DNA from: Arthrobacter sp. MA-N2
GTDB lineage: Bacteria > Actinomycetota > Actinomycetes > Actinomycetales > Micrococcaceae
NCBI RefSeq assembly: GCF_000517125.1
Contig: NZ_KI912155.1
Span: 1,612,694 to 1,676,693 of the forward strand
Length of the DNA: 64,000 bases
Direction: 5' to 3'
Shown here: positions 1-7,419 of the stretch, piece after piece
Numbering within the stretch: the first letter of the stretch is position 1
Layout: every line of letters starts with the position of its first letter
Translations under genes and position numbers: made by a program
Notes under the pieces: generated by a model
What the model was told of the DNA's origin: nothing
Databases searched by the model: none
What the model saw: only the letters and a program-made list of their open reading frames with translations

Positions 1-2076
1 AAGACTGGTGCGACGGACGGGCAAGTAGCAACATGGGACGCGGCCTCGGGCAAATTCAAGCCCAAGGCGCCGGCCGCCATCGGTGGAAACGCCGACCTGG
101 ACCACTACCCGCCCCTAACCAACATCCAAAAGGCAGCGACCGGGCCTTTCCGGGTATTCCTTACAGGGACGTCTATCTCCAGCTTCGACAACGCAACTGT
201 GCGCGTTTTGGTCGAACAGTTGAAGTCCGTTTATGGTCACTCCGGGATCTTCTCTCAGAACCTTGGCTTTGCCGGTGGTGGTTGGGCGAACACCTGGAAC
301 GGGTGGAAGAAGCAGGTATACGGCGGCCCGCAATTCACTCGTCTCCGTGGCGACAACACGGCGTCACCATTCTCGTTCACGGGCTCCGGGGATGAGGTAG
401 TCCTTGAATGGTCTCGTGAGACTGACTCGGCCCCCGTCCCCGTGATGGTGGACGGTATCCAAGTCGGCACAGTTGGTTCAGCGGGTTCACAGGTCTACAA
501 CCAGCGGGCCAAATTCACGCTGACACTACCTGCTCCCGTGTTGACCCTTGGGGCAACCGCGGGCTCGGGGGGAACATTTGCCCCTGGCACCTATTTCTGG
601 GTAGTCACCTATGTCAACCCGGCTGGTGAGACTATTGCTTCCAACGAAGTCACAGCAACGCTGGCAGCCAATGGAACACAAGCATTGTCCTGGACGCTGC
701 CTGACGGGGCATCAAACGTCAAGATCTACCAAGGGATAACGGCAGGATCGGAGAACGCCCTCGTGGCCACGCTGGGCAGGGTGACAAGCTATACGGTCAC
801 CGGAGCCGCAGGCGTGGCAGCCACCCCGCCGGTGGCAAACACCGCAAGGGATGACCGGGCGCACATTGTTACGGTCAGCGCTCCAGCATCCGGAGCCGCA
901 TATCTGGAACGTTTTGAAATCCGTTCCACCGTCCGTACGGGCGTCGAAGTTTACGACGCCACCTTGGGTGGTTCCTCCATGTGGAACATGACCACCAACA
1001 ACACGACACAGGCCGGCCAGGTGGCGTCCATCCCGATCGTGGGCACCAACGGGCTCGCCGCACACTTCGCCCGCACTGACGTTGACCTTTTCATTGTGGA
1101 ACACCTCTTCAACGACACCGGAGTGGAAGGTGACACGGCGTTCGAAGCGAACGTCAACTACGCCGTAACCACCACACAGGCAAACGGCAAACCGATCGTT
1201 TTTATCATCGAACCGTGCGGAGGCCAGAACCTCAGCGCAGGCTATATTGCCCGCCGCGATGTGCTGCTCAAACAACGGCAATACTCCCACGTAACGGTTA
1301 TTGACTGGCAGTCTGCGCTCTGGCAAGGCGACTTCAAACTGTTCCTCCAGCGCTACTACAACATCACCACCACAGCCGAGAGCCCCTTCACCTATACCGG
1401 CGACGCTTCACACCCGAAGCAGAACGGCTATGACCCGCTGAACGCAATTGCGGCAAAAGCATTCAACGTCCCGGCATTCCCGCAGGTTCTCGCGTCCTCG
1501 TATTCGTCCGACCGTATGCGCGATCTCTCAAAGATCTATAAAGGTGCCAGCCGTGCGGCGACGGTCAATGGTGTAGCCAAAACCTACCCAATGCCCGAGG
1601 GGCCTGCGTTGATCATCAAGGCGCCTGCCAACGGCGCGGTGCAAGGAGTCAATGATTTCTACTACCGCGACACCCTCACGGTAGATAAAGCCACCTCACT
1701 GAAAACCGCCATCGCCGCGTCCACAACGTCCACGAAGTTCGGCAAATACCTTGACTACAACAATCAAATCCATCTCGTCAACTACGTGACCGCAGCGGAT
1801 ACCGATATTTGGACTGTCACGGTCAAGGCGTCCGGGAATTTCGGCGCGATTTTCGGCAACCCGCTCTACATCATCGACCCCAACGGTTTGAAGATGCCAC
1901 AGAACGAGCCGTCCAACTCGCGCATGAACTTCCTGCACACCGTATCCGGCGTGGAGCCTGTGACGTTCATGTTCCGGTTCGCTGCCACCAGCACAGCATC
2001 CGCAAACGCGTTCTTCTCCGGGCGTATCTATGACCTGTCCATCACCCGGAGCACGGTCCCGGTACTTGGCACATAG
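1..2076 (+). CDS. Phage tail / receptor-binding protein with SGNH-esterase domain (5' truncated by window)
   Basis: The frame is open from the first base, so the start lies upstream; 691 residues are visible. Residues 3-25 (GATDGQVATWD...) look like a tail-fibre repeat module. From about residue 50 an SGNH-hydrolase fold begins with the nucleophile block GTS (Ser58) and closes with a DASHP block (Asp/His pair) at about nt 1405-1420. Between these lies an Ig/fibronectin-like insert (about nt 520-840). Such esterases on tail tips usually deacetylate or cleave host surface glycans. The gene ends in TAG and is followed 17 nt later by a strong hairpin. The function is inferred from motifs; the exact tail component is unknown. 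Confidence 0.7.
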   Translation, partial: KTGATDGQVATWDAASGKFKPKAPAAIGGNADLDHYPPLTNIQKAATGPFRVFLTGTSISSFDNATVRVLVEQLKSVYGHSGIFSQNLGFAGGGWANTWNGWKKQVYGGPQFTRLRGDNTASPFSFTGSGDEVVLEWSRETDSAPVPVMVDGIQVGTVGSAGSQVYNQRAKFTLTLPAPVLTLGATAGSGGTFAPGTYFWVVTYVNPAGETIASNEVTATLAANGTQALSWTLPDGASNVKIYQGITAGSENALVATLGRVTSYTVTGAAGVAATPPVANTARDDRAHIVTVSAPASGAAYLERFEIRSTVRTGVEVYDATLGGSSMWNMTTNNTTQAGQVASIPIVGTNGLAAHFARTDVDLFIVEHLFNDTGVEGDTAFEANVNYAVTTTQANGKPIVFIIEPCGGQNLSAGYIARRDVLLKQRQYSHVTVIDWQSALWQGDFKLFLQRYYNITTTAESPFTYTGDASHPKQNGYDPLNAIAAKAFNVPAFPQVLASSYSSDRMRDLSKIYKGASRAATVNGVAKTYPMPEGPALIIKAPANGAVQGVNDFYYRDTLTVDKATSLKTAIAASTTSTKFGKYLDYNNQIHLVNYVTAADTDIWTVTVKASGNFGAIFGNPLYIIDPNGLKMPQNEPSNSRMNFLHTVSGVEPVTFMFRFAATSTASANAFFSGRIYDLSITRSTVPVLGT

Positions 2077-2093
2077 GTCACCATAAGACCGCC

Positions 2094-2134
2094 AGCAGCC
2101 CCTCGCCGTCTCTGACGGTGAGGGGCTGCTTTGT
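2094..2134 (+). terminator. Rho-independent terminator of the tail gene
   Basis: A 17-bp stem with one G-T wobble (AGCAGCCCCTCGCCGTC pairing with GACGGTGAGGGGCTGCT) has a 3-nt loop and is followed by TTTGTG. It lies just after the tail gene stop. Confidence 0.75.
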
Positions 2135-2201
2135 GTTACGCCACTCTGGGTCTAGTCAAATCCCCGACGCCCGATACGCATGGCCAGCTTGATTCAGGCT
2201 C

Positions 2202-3272
2202 CTAAAGCCGGTGGGCTGGTTGTTTGACGACCCGTGCAGCTGCTGGGCGGGAAACCTTCGGAAGTTGAAAGAGGGCCCTGCCGACAGTGATACGCATGCA
2301 GAATCGATGAACCACAATTGCGAGAGCGACCGAGATTGCAGTTGCCACGATCGGGAAGATGGCATGAAGAATCGTATTGCCAACTCCATGGTCCATCGAG
2401 TCGGTACTGATGTTGGCGACAAGGAGCAGCAAAACCAGCGTCGGAATATGCATCACATAGATCGGCAGGGTCCGCTGCCCCAGCTGGGACGTGACCCGTT
2501 CGAATGGTTTCCACCGGCAGGCGAGGACGACGCCTTGGATGGCGGCGGCGATGCCAACGCAGGACAGTGGCAAGTTGGCTATGGCGACTTCACCGATGCC
2601 GAGCAATCTGACCGGCACCGCCAAGACGCCGTAGCTAAGGGTGAGGACAATGAAGTTCCTTGCGCTGGTCCTCTGCACCACTAGATCTACAATCCTTGGC
2701 GCCAAGGCTCCGATGAGGAAAAAGATCAGGTTGCGGCTGACGTTGGCGGGCACCCAATCTGACATGACTCCGGATACGACGGACAGTGCGAGGCCGGTCG
2801 TGAGCCACACCGCCGTATGGGTCTTCACCAGGATCTTTGTGGCTACGAAGTAAATAGCCAGCGCAAATAAGTACCACGTATGGTTCACCGGGCGCAGGAA
2901 TTGCATCGGGTACCAAGCCGCATCATATGCCGGATCCTCATATGGAAAAGGCAAGACCGTGCTGAACAGAAGCGTCAGCAATCCAAGCCACAAGGCATAG
3001 ACGTACAGGTTGTTGTAGACCCGCGGCCGCAAGATGGTACGCCACGACCTTCGCACAGCGCGAGCAGCGAAATACCCTGAGATCAGGAAGAACAAAGGCA
3101 CGCGAAGTGGAGTAATAGAAAGTAACAAGGTCTTGTAGGCCGCTTCGACGGGGAGGCTGGATTCCAACTCCAGTACGCCATAGAAAGAAACAGCATGCAC
3201 CAAAACAACGGCGACTATGCATAGAGCTTTCGCGGAATCGGCCCAAGACTGGCGCGGCAATTCGTTAGACAT
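2202..3272 (-). CDS. Membrane acyltransferase (acyltransferase 3 family)
   Basis: 356 aa with about ten hydrophobic segments and the family's N-terminal layout: WADSAKALCIVAVVLVHA in helix 1 (the His expected for this family) and a PLFFLISGY motif after it. These enzymes transfer acetyl or other acyl groups from the cytoplasm to surface sugars. The start ATG at 3272 is chosen over an upstream in-frame codon because GGGGGAG lies 5 nt before it. It sits between a phage tail gene and phage-type lipoproteins, so a role in altering the lysogen's surface is plausible but inferred. Confidence 0.8.
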   Translation of the reverse strand: MSNELPRQSWADSAKALCIVAVVLVHAVSFYGVLELESSLPVEAAYKTLLLSITPLRVPLFFLISGYFAARAVRRSWRTILRPRVYNNLYVYALWLGLLTLLFSTVLPFPYEDPAYDAAWYPMQFLRPVNHTWYLFALAIYFVATKILVKTHTAVWLTTGLALSVVSGVMSDWVPANVSRNLIFFLIGALAPRIVDLVVQRTSARNFIVLTLSYGVLAVPVRLLGIGEVAIANLPLSCVGIAAAIQGVVLACRWKPFERVTSQLGQRTLPIYVMHIPTLVLLLLVANISTDSMDHGVGNTILHAIFPIVATAISVALAIVVHRFCMRITVGRALFQLPKVSRPAAARVVKQPAHRL

Positions 3273-3342
3273 ATCTCCCCCAGTAACCGCCATAGCGATC
3301 CGGACGAATCACCGAGGGGTTAGTTTACCGTTGGTGGGCACA

Positions 3343-3499
3343 ATGAGGTCAATCAAACTCGGCAAAAAGACTCGCGCGACCGTCGCGAAGACCGGGGTAT
3401 CAGTGTCCAAAGAAAGCCGGGCCGTTCAGGATCAGCAGCCGCGGTGACTTCTCGGTGCGTCTCGGCAAAGGGCTAGGCCTGCGCAAAAAGCTCTGGTGA
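3343..3499 (+). pseudogene. Small basic ORF split by an apparent +1 frameshift
   Basis: Frame A opens with ATG at 3343 (GGTGGG upstream) and encodes a basic peptide (MRSIKLGKKTRATVAKTG...) ending at TGA 3445-3447. The +1 frame continues from about 3425 with SSRGDFSVRLGKGLGLRKK and ends at TGA 3497, three nt before a strong terminator. Joined, the two halves would make one ~50-aa Lys/Arg/Gly-rich protein, similar in style to small DUF4236-like proteins. It may be a broken gene, a programmed frameshift or a sequencing error. The family assignment is a guess. Confidence 0.4.
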
Positions 3500-3502
3500 T
3501 GC

Positions 3503-3543
3503 AAAAGAGGGGCCACCATTCAATGAATGGTGGCCCTCTTTTT
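3503..3543. terminator. Bidirectional Rho-independent terminator
   Basis: A long, nearly perfect hairpin (AAAGAGGGGCCACCATTC with GAATGGTGGCCCTCTTT) has a 3-nt loop, runs of A before it and five T after it. It separates the small + strand ORF from the convergent lipoprotein gene. Confidence 0.8.
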
Positions 3544-3552
3544 GATGGTCGA

Positions 3553-4095
3553 CTAGCTGTCCAGCACTGAGCCCTCGAAGATTGCCGACTTGCCGCCGTC
3601 GGGGGCCGGGATCTGAACGCGCACTTTGCCCCCTCCAGTCGCCGGGATGAAGCGTGAGAACTGGTCTGTCTTTTTGTCGCCATCCAGCAGGGTCGTGATC
3701 TTTGCGTTTGAGATCAGCGTGGCCGATTCCAGATTGTCGCCATAAGCCACCTTCGGCCATGACATTCCCGAGGCGTCAATGCGGGAGCCGGACTTGTTAC
3801 TAATGGTCAAGCTGAATACCGCCTGGTTGCCGTCGCCCACCACACCAACATTTTTGTCCGGCGCAGCGAAGCTCACCGGGCTGACCGTTACTTCCACGCC
3901 AGACGGAAACGTTATCGTGTGGCCGAATACGGCTGGTGCGTCAAATCCCGGAACTGGCGCCGGCAATGAAGCGGATGCCGAGGGCGATGCCTCAAGTGCC
4001 GAAGTGTTACCTGCAGATGGGCTGGCGGACGGCGCCGAGCATGCAGTAAGCGCGAGCGCCGATGCCGCAGCGAAAATGACAATGGTCCGGTTCAA
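3553..4095 (-). CDS. Prophage lipoprotein, paralogue of the gene at 6766-7308
   Basis: 180 aa. A type II signal peptide (NRTIVIFAAASALALTAC) has its lipobox LTAC with Cys19, so the mature protein would be anchored outside the membrane. A Ser/Pro/Ala linker then leads to one beta-rich domain resembling DUF4352-type folds (motifs SGVEVTV, AVFSLTISN, KVAYGD, VRVQI). The start is TTG at 4095: GGGGGA lies 5 nt upstream and the signal peptide then has normal length. Its twin at 6766-7308 is also 180 aa with matching motifs. Function is unknown; superinfection exclusion is one possibility for phage lipoproteins. Confidence 0.7.
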   Translation of the reverse strand: MNRTIVIFAAASALALTACSAPSASPSAGNTSALEASPSASASLPAPVPGFDAPAVFGHTITFPSGVEVTVSPVSFAAPDKNVGVVGDGNQAVFSLTISNKSGSRIDASGMSWPKVAYGDNLESATLISNAKITTLLDGDKKTDQFSRFIPATGGGKVRVQIPAPDGGKSAIFEGSVLDS

Positions 4096-4258
4096 AAGGT
4101 TCCCCCAATTGAGAAATGTGTGAATTAACTGCAATCCTATCCGCTCGAATAGGAACCCCTGCCAGACTCAATAACTCGGCGCCACACCCTTAGACGCTAC
4201 ATCGCGATCCGTGAGCGTCAGATCATAGCCGCTCGCTGGAGACCAAGCCAGAGGGCAA

Positions 4259-4879
4259 TTAGGGAGCAGTAACGGCTGACCTTCCGTGACAGTTCTTGAA
4301 GCGGGAGCCGGAGCCGCACCAGCAGGGCGCCCGTCGTGGCAGATCCGGACTGGTTGCGGCTCCGCTCTCAAGCTGGACGACAACCTTTTCCACTACAGCC
4401 GGGGCTGGTGTCGTTGACTTCGCATAGGTCATGGCCGCAATGACAACCCCCACGCCCGCCAGAAGTAGCGTCAACGTAGTGCGGATCTCGTCGCGGTTCT
4501 CACGGTTTGACAGCCACGCCGCTAGACCCTTTGAAATAGGGGCTACTGCTGCCGACGCCTCATCCATAGTTGTGCCAGGCGATTCAGCAAGGACTTGTAG
4601 TTTGTCGCGCAACTCGTGAAGTTCGCTGAGACTAAGGCGGTGGAAGACCATCCGAAGGCCAGAGTCATCTCGCTTGCTTTCAAAGGAACCATTCAACTCG
4701 TTGTGACGTCCGCACCGCCGGCAGCTGAAGCTGATGTCACCAACGAGTTCTCTTTCGGGGAGTGCAAAGCCAAAGCCGCTTTCAAATTCGCAGAACTGGC
4801 ATGCAAAGGAACCCGTTCTTGCCATGTTCGGCGGCGGCGCATCGAGAAACGAAATGCGAACCTCATCATTAGTACTCAC
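4259..4879 (-). CDS. Zinc-ribbon, single-TM, SEC-C motif protein
   Basis: About 206 aa from the GTG at 4879. Two CxxC pairs (CQFC, CRRC; residues about 26-56) form a probable zinc ribbon. A central helical part follows, then one hydrophobic helix (LTLLLAGVGVVIAAMTYA, about 132-150), and the C-terminus is a SEC-C metal-binding motif (CWCGSGSRFKNCHG). SEC-C tails bind zinc and are found on SecA and many accessory proteins. No catalytic domain is visible. The frame stays open upstream to 5065 but that part is low-complexity and does not look coding. The start codon is uncertain as no clear ribosome-binding site was found. Confidence 0.55.
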   Translation of the reverse strand: MSTNDEVRISFLDAPPPNMARTGSFACQFCEFESGFGFALPERELVGDISFSCRRCGRHNELNGSFESKRDDSGLRMVFHRLSLSELHELRDKLQVLAESPGTTMDEASAAVAPISKGLAAWLSNRENRDEIRTTLTLLLAGVGVVIAAMTYAKSTTPAPAVVEKVVVQLESGAATSPDLPRRAPCWCGSGSRFKNCHGRSAVTAP

Positions 4880-5073
4880 GGACCAGAGTTTAGACGCATA
4901 GTTTGTCCCCCGTCGGATTGCCCCGAAGGACCGGTTAAGTGCCCCTTGCCCGGATCGCCTGTCATCTCGTAATCTTGACCTTCCGAGCTCACCTCGGACC
5001 GAGCCAGTTTCGGGCCTGTGGGGATGGGCGCCTGGCAACCTAGCGGGCCGTGTACCCGCGCCCACGACTACAC

Positions 5074-5113
5074 AGCAGCCCCCGTCATCTTCGGATGGCG
5101 GGGGCTGCTTTTC
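5074..5113 (+). terminator. Hairpin resembling a terminator
   Basis: AGCAGCCCCCGTCATC pairs with GGATGGCGGGGGCTGCT and is followed by TTTCG on the + strand. The stem resembles that of the terminator at 2094-2134. It lies between the SEC-C gene and the minus-strand gene ending at 5116; no + strand gene obviously precedes it. Confidence 0.5.
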
Positions 5114-5115
5114 GT

Positions 5116-5421
5116 TTAAGGCACACTCTGGTCAAGCCGCCGGCGCCGCACCCGGGATGCTTCCACCCAAACCTGTTTGCGGCCCTCGTAATACTCCATC
5201 GGCCACGACACTGACACCAGCACGTGCACCCGCGTCCAGCCGTACGCGAACGCTGGCACCTCGTGGGTTTCCCCGTTGTCATAGTCGAGCTGCACGAACA
5301 CCGGCAGCGGTTCCTTGGGCATCGTCGCACCTTCGACGTCTGCGGGGTCCACGGGCGGCACAACAGGCGTGACCTTGCCCGCCCGCGGCGGTTGCCAGAA
5401 CTTCTTCTCTTCCACAGGCAA
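5116..5421 (-). CDS. Small phage-type hypothetical protein
   Basis: 101 aa from a TTG start at 5421. It is acidic to neutral with a compact region LDYDNGETHEVPAFAYGWT and a basic tail. The same frame remains open to 5484 and encodes a CPRC pair (PVVCPRCKTLP) that looks like part of the protein, so the real start may be further upstream at a non-standard codon, or the 5' end may be damaged. I do not recognise the family. Its position among prophage genes suggests phage origin. Confidence 0.45.
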   Translation of the reverse strand: MPVEEKKFWQPPRAGKVTPVVPPVDPADVEGATMPKEPLPVFVQLDYDNGETHEVPAFAYGWTRVHVLVSVSWPMEYYEGRKQVWVEASRVRRRRLDQSVP

Positions 5422-5603
5422 AGTCTTGCACCGGGGGCAGACAACGGGGGCGTCTGGAGTCAGTTCCGTTGTCGCGCAGGTCGATTACCGCCAACTGATG
5501 ACAGTGGCTAGGCGGCCGGAGTAGTCTTTCGGACAAGTGTCCAGCCGAGAAAGAAGAGGCCGGACGGCCCGAAACTGAGCCAAGACCTGAGATCGAGGCG
5601 AAC

Positions 5604-5690
5604 GTGGACGGACAACAGTGGATCTGGGTTGCGGCGGTGCTAATCGCCGCGGCAGTGGTAGCCATTGTTATGGCCTTTGGACGCCGGTGA
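5604..5690 (+). CDS. Possible 28-aa membrane peptide
   Basis: GTG at 5604 is preceded by GAGG five nt upstream. The product has a short polar N-terminus (VDGQQW), one hydrophobic helix (IWVAAVLIAAAVVAIVMAF) and ends GRR. The composition is that of a single-pass membrane peptide. Only length, ribosome-binding site and hydrophobicity support it. Confidence 0.4.
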   Translation: MDGQQWIWVAAVLIAAAVVAIVMAFGRR

Positions 5691-5726
5691 CACTCGTCAG
5701 TGATGATTGGTGCTGTCAAGCCCGGG

Positions 5727-5873
5727 TCAGTCGCCCTTGCGGATCGCAATCATGCGGCTGCCCTCTGGAACCTTGGTCTGGGCAGCGGCCAGCGCTTCCT
5801 CATAGGTCGATGCCGTCTCAGTGACATGGCTGAAGCTGCCGTCCGGCGCCTCGATGGTGCAGGTAATTTCCAC
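5727..5873 (-). CDS. 48-aa hypothetical protein, leaderless
   Basis: GTG at 5873 opens a 48-aa reading frame (VEITCTIEAPDGSF...EGSRMIAIRKGD) with a natural-looking soluble composition. An in-frame TAG four codons upstream fixes this as the first possible start. No ribosome-binding site is present; instead a TAGAAT box lies exactly 6 nt before the GTG, as expected for a leaderless mRNA. The same leader precedes the lipoprotein at 6447. Family not recognised. Confidence 0.6.
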   Translation of the reverse strand: MEITCTIEAPDGSFSHVTETASTYEEALAAAQTKVPEGSRMIAIRKGD

Positions 5874-5879
5874 CCGAAC

Positions 5880-5885
5880 ATTCTA
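5880..5885 (-). promoter_or_regulatory. -10 box (TAGAAT) of leaderless gene 5727-5873
   Basis: TAGAAT is followed by GTTCGG and then the GTG start codon. The 6-nt spacer plus GTG is identical to that at 6445-6459. No clear -35 box was seen. Confidence 0.5.
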
Positions 5886-5985
5886 TGGGGTGGGCATTTT
5901 CGTTGGCCAGGGCCGGTTGCCGAGTTGACGGGGCACGGAGTCGAACTTTGCCGTGGCCGGTGTTTGCTCCATCGGACAGCCCCCC

Positions 5986-6447
5986 CTACTTTCCGATTGT
6001 GAGGTGAAGGCCTGACCGCAACTCGGCTTCGCTGAATGTTCCGGACTTGCGGCCACCGACCTGCACTTCATAGGGGGCGGAACCGCCAAGGACTCCGGAA
6101 ATCTCGTAGCTCATCTTGCAGTCGTCGCCGTCGAGGTGGCTTCGCTTCAGGCTGCCAGAGACGGTGCGCGATTTGATGTCGGCTATGAACACTTCGCTGT
6201 CTGGACCGATGTCCCCGAAGGCGGTCCCGGGCACCCCGTAGCAGTTCTTGCCAAGGGCCGCTTTTTCCTCGCTGATCACTGTTAATAATCGCCGGGTAAT
6301 CGCGTTCCGGGTAACGTCGACGGCCACAGTAGCCGTGAACGTCTCTGGCGTCGGAGTCGGGGTGCTTGGCTGACTGCCGCAACCTGAGAGGGTCAGCGCG
6401 ACGACGATAAGACTGATAAATCCGAGCTTCTTGATGATTATCCCCAC
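5986..6447 (-). CDS. Prophage lipoprotein
   Basis: 153 aa. The signal peptide GIIIKKLGFISLIVVALTLSGC has a canonical lipobox LSGC (Cys23), followed by a Pro/Thr linker (PSTPTPTPE) and a ~120-aa extracytoplasmic domain with two cysteines (KNCYG, DDCKM) that could form a disulfide. GTG at 6447 is the start: a TAAAAT box sits 6 nt upstream and no Shine-Dalgarno is present. It is not obviously related to the two 180-aa lipoproteins nearby. Function unknown. Confidence 0.65.
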   Translation of the reverse strand: MGIIIKKLGFISLIVVALTLSGCGSQPSTPTPTPETFTATVAVDVTRNAITRRLLTVISEEKAALGKNCYGVPGTAFGDIGPDSEVFIADIKSRTVSGSLKRSHLDGDDCKMSYEISGVLGGSAPYEVQVGGRKSGTFSEAELRSGLHLTIGK

Positions 6448-6453
6448 CCGAAC

Positions 6454-6459
6454 ATTTTA
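6454..6459 (-). promoter_or_regulatory. -10 box (TAAAAT) of leaderless lipoprotein gene
   Basis: TAAAAT-GTTCGG-GTG matches the arrangement at 5871-5885 base for base in the spacer and start codon, which suggests a duplicated or shared promoter cassette. Confidence 0.5.
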
Positions 6460-6703
6460 GGGCGCGATGGGCGCTTCTTCGCCAGCCAGTGCGGTGGCGC
6501 CGGAATCACACCGCGCTGACCGGCTCAAATGGCGATTTCGACTGCCGAGAGATGGCGTTGACCTTCCTCGATTTGGCTAGGTTGCATGATAGGTCTTGTC
6601 TGGCGTGCTAGACATAGCATGTTACGAATCATTTCTCTAATTCACTATGCTCCGCCGTCACCCATCGTGGCCACGTGCCGCTTAGCAGAGCGCCGGGCAC
6701 GAC

Positions 6704-6747
6704 GAAGCCCCGCGCCACCTCGACGGAAAGGTGGCACGGGGCTTCTT
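6704..6747. terminator. Terminator below the lipoprotein gene 6766-7308
   Basis: GAAGCCCCGCGCCACCT pairs with AGGTGGCACGGGGCTTC; TTT follows on + and TTCGTCG on minus. It lies just downstream of the minus-strand lipoprotein gene. The rest of the 6448-6765 gap holds an AT-richer stretch around 6590-6655, probably a promoter area, but no gene. Confidence 0.65.
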
Positions 6748-6765
6748 TGGATCTTGAGGGTAGGG

Positions 6766-7308
6766 CTACGAAACGGCGCCCTTGAATACGGCGGCCTTGT
6801 CAGTGAAAGCGCTGGGGCCAGTAACCTCAACGCGCACAGTCCCAGCCGAGGCAGCCGGAATTGCCGCAGCCAACTTCACGGACTGCGTTTCGCCTGGAAG
6901 GATCGTGCTGAACGTTTCCATCCCGAGATTGTTCGCACTGTCGATGACTGATGCAGCCTTTTCGTTCTTGTCACCGTAAGTTACCTTGGCGAGAGACATG
7001 AGGGCCGCGGAAAGCTCCTTCTGGCTGCCGTTTGTCACGGACAGCTCGAATACTGCGGCCTGTCCTTCGACGGCGCCGGCAGCGTACTGGCCGACTTTCT
7101 GGAACCCGATTGACGTCAATGTCACTGTGACGCCGCTGTCGTATTTGACGGTTTCGCCGAACTTGGCCGAGCGGTCAGCTACGGCTGCCGTGGTCTGCGT
7201 TGTTGCCTTGGCGTCACCGGCCGGGTCTACCTTTGGCGGAGCTGTGGTGGAGCTGCAGCCCGCCAGAAGGAGAGCGGCCAAGGGCAAGGCGATTAGTGCT
7301 TTCTTCAT
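6766..7308 (-). CDS. Prophage lipoprotein, paralogue of the gene at 3553-4095
   Basis: 180 aa. The signal peptide KKALIALPLAALLLAGC has lipobox LAGC (Cys18). After a Thr/Ala/Lys linker a beta-rich domain follows with the same landmarks as the paralogue (DSGVTVTL, AVFELSVTN, KVTYGD, TVRVEV, AVFKGA). The ATG at 7308 is preferred over one four codons upstream because GGGA lies 7 nt before it and the signal peptide then starts with KK. Export and membrane anchoring are well supported; the role is unknown. Confidence 0.7.
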   Translation of the reverse strand: MKKALIALPLAALLLAGCSSTTAPPKVDPAGDAKATTQTTAAVADRSAKFGETVKYDSGVTVTLTSIGFQKVGQYAAGAVEGQAAVFELSVTNGSQKELSAALMSLAKVTYGDKNEKAASVIDSANNLGMETFSTILPGETQSVKLAAAIPAASAGTVRVEVTGPSAFTDKAAVFKGAVS

Positions 7309-7419
7309 TTGTATTCCCATTTGTTGAAAGTTTGAGCGAACTTGCTCAGCTTAGGCGACCATGCGCGTTGTCAAGTCAAACCATCCGAATCATGACGACC
7401 TGGGCCTAAAGCTGAGGGG

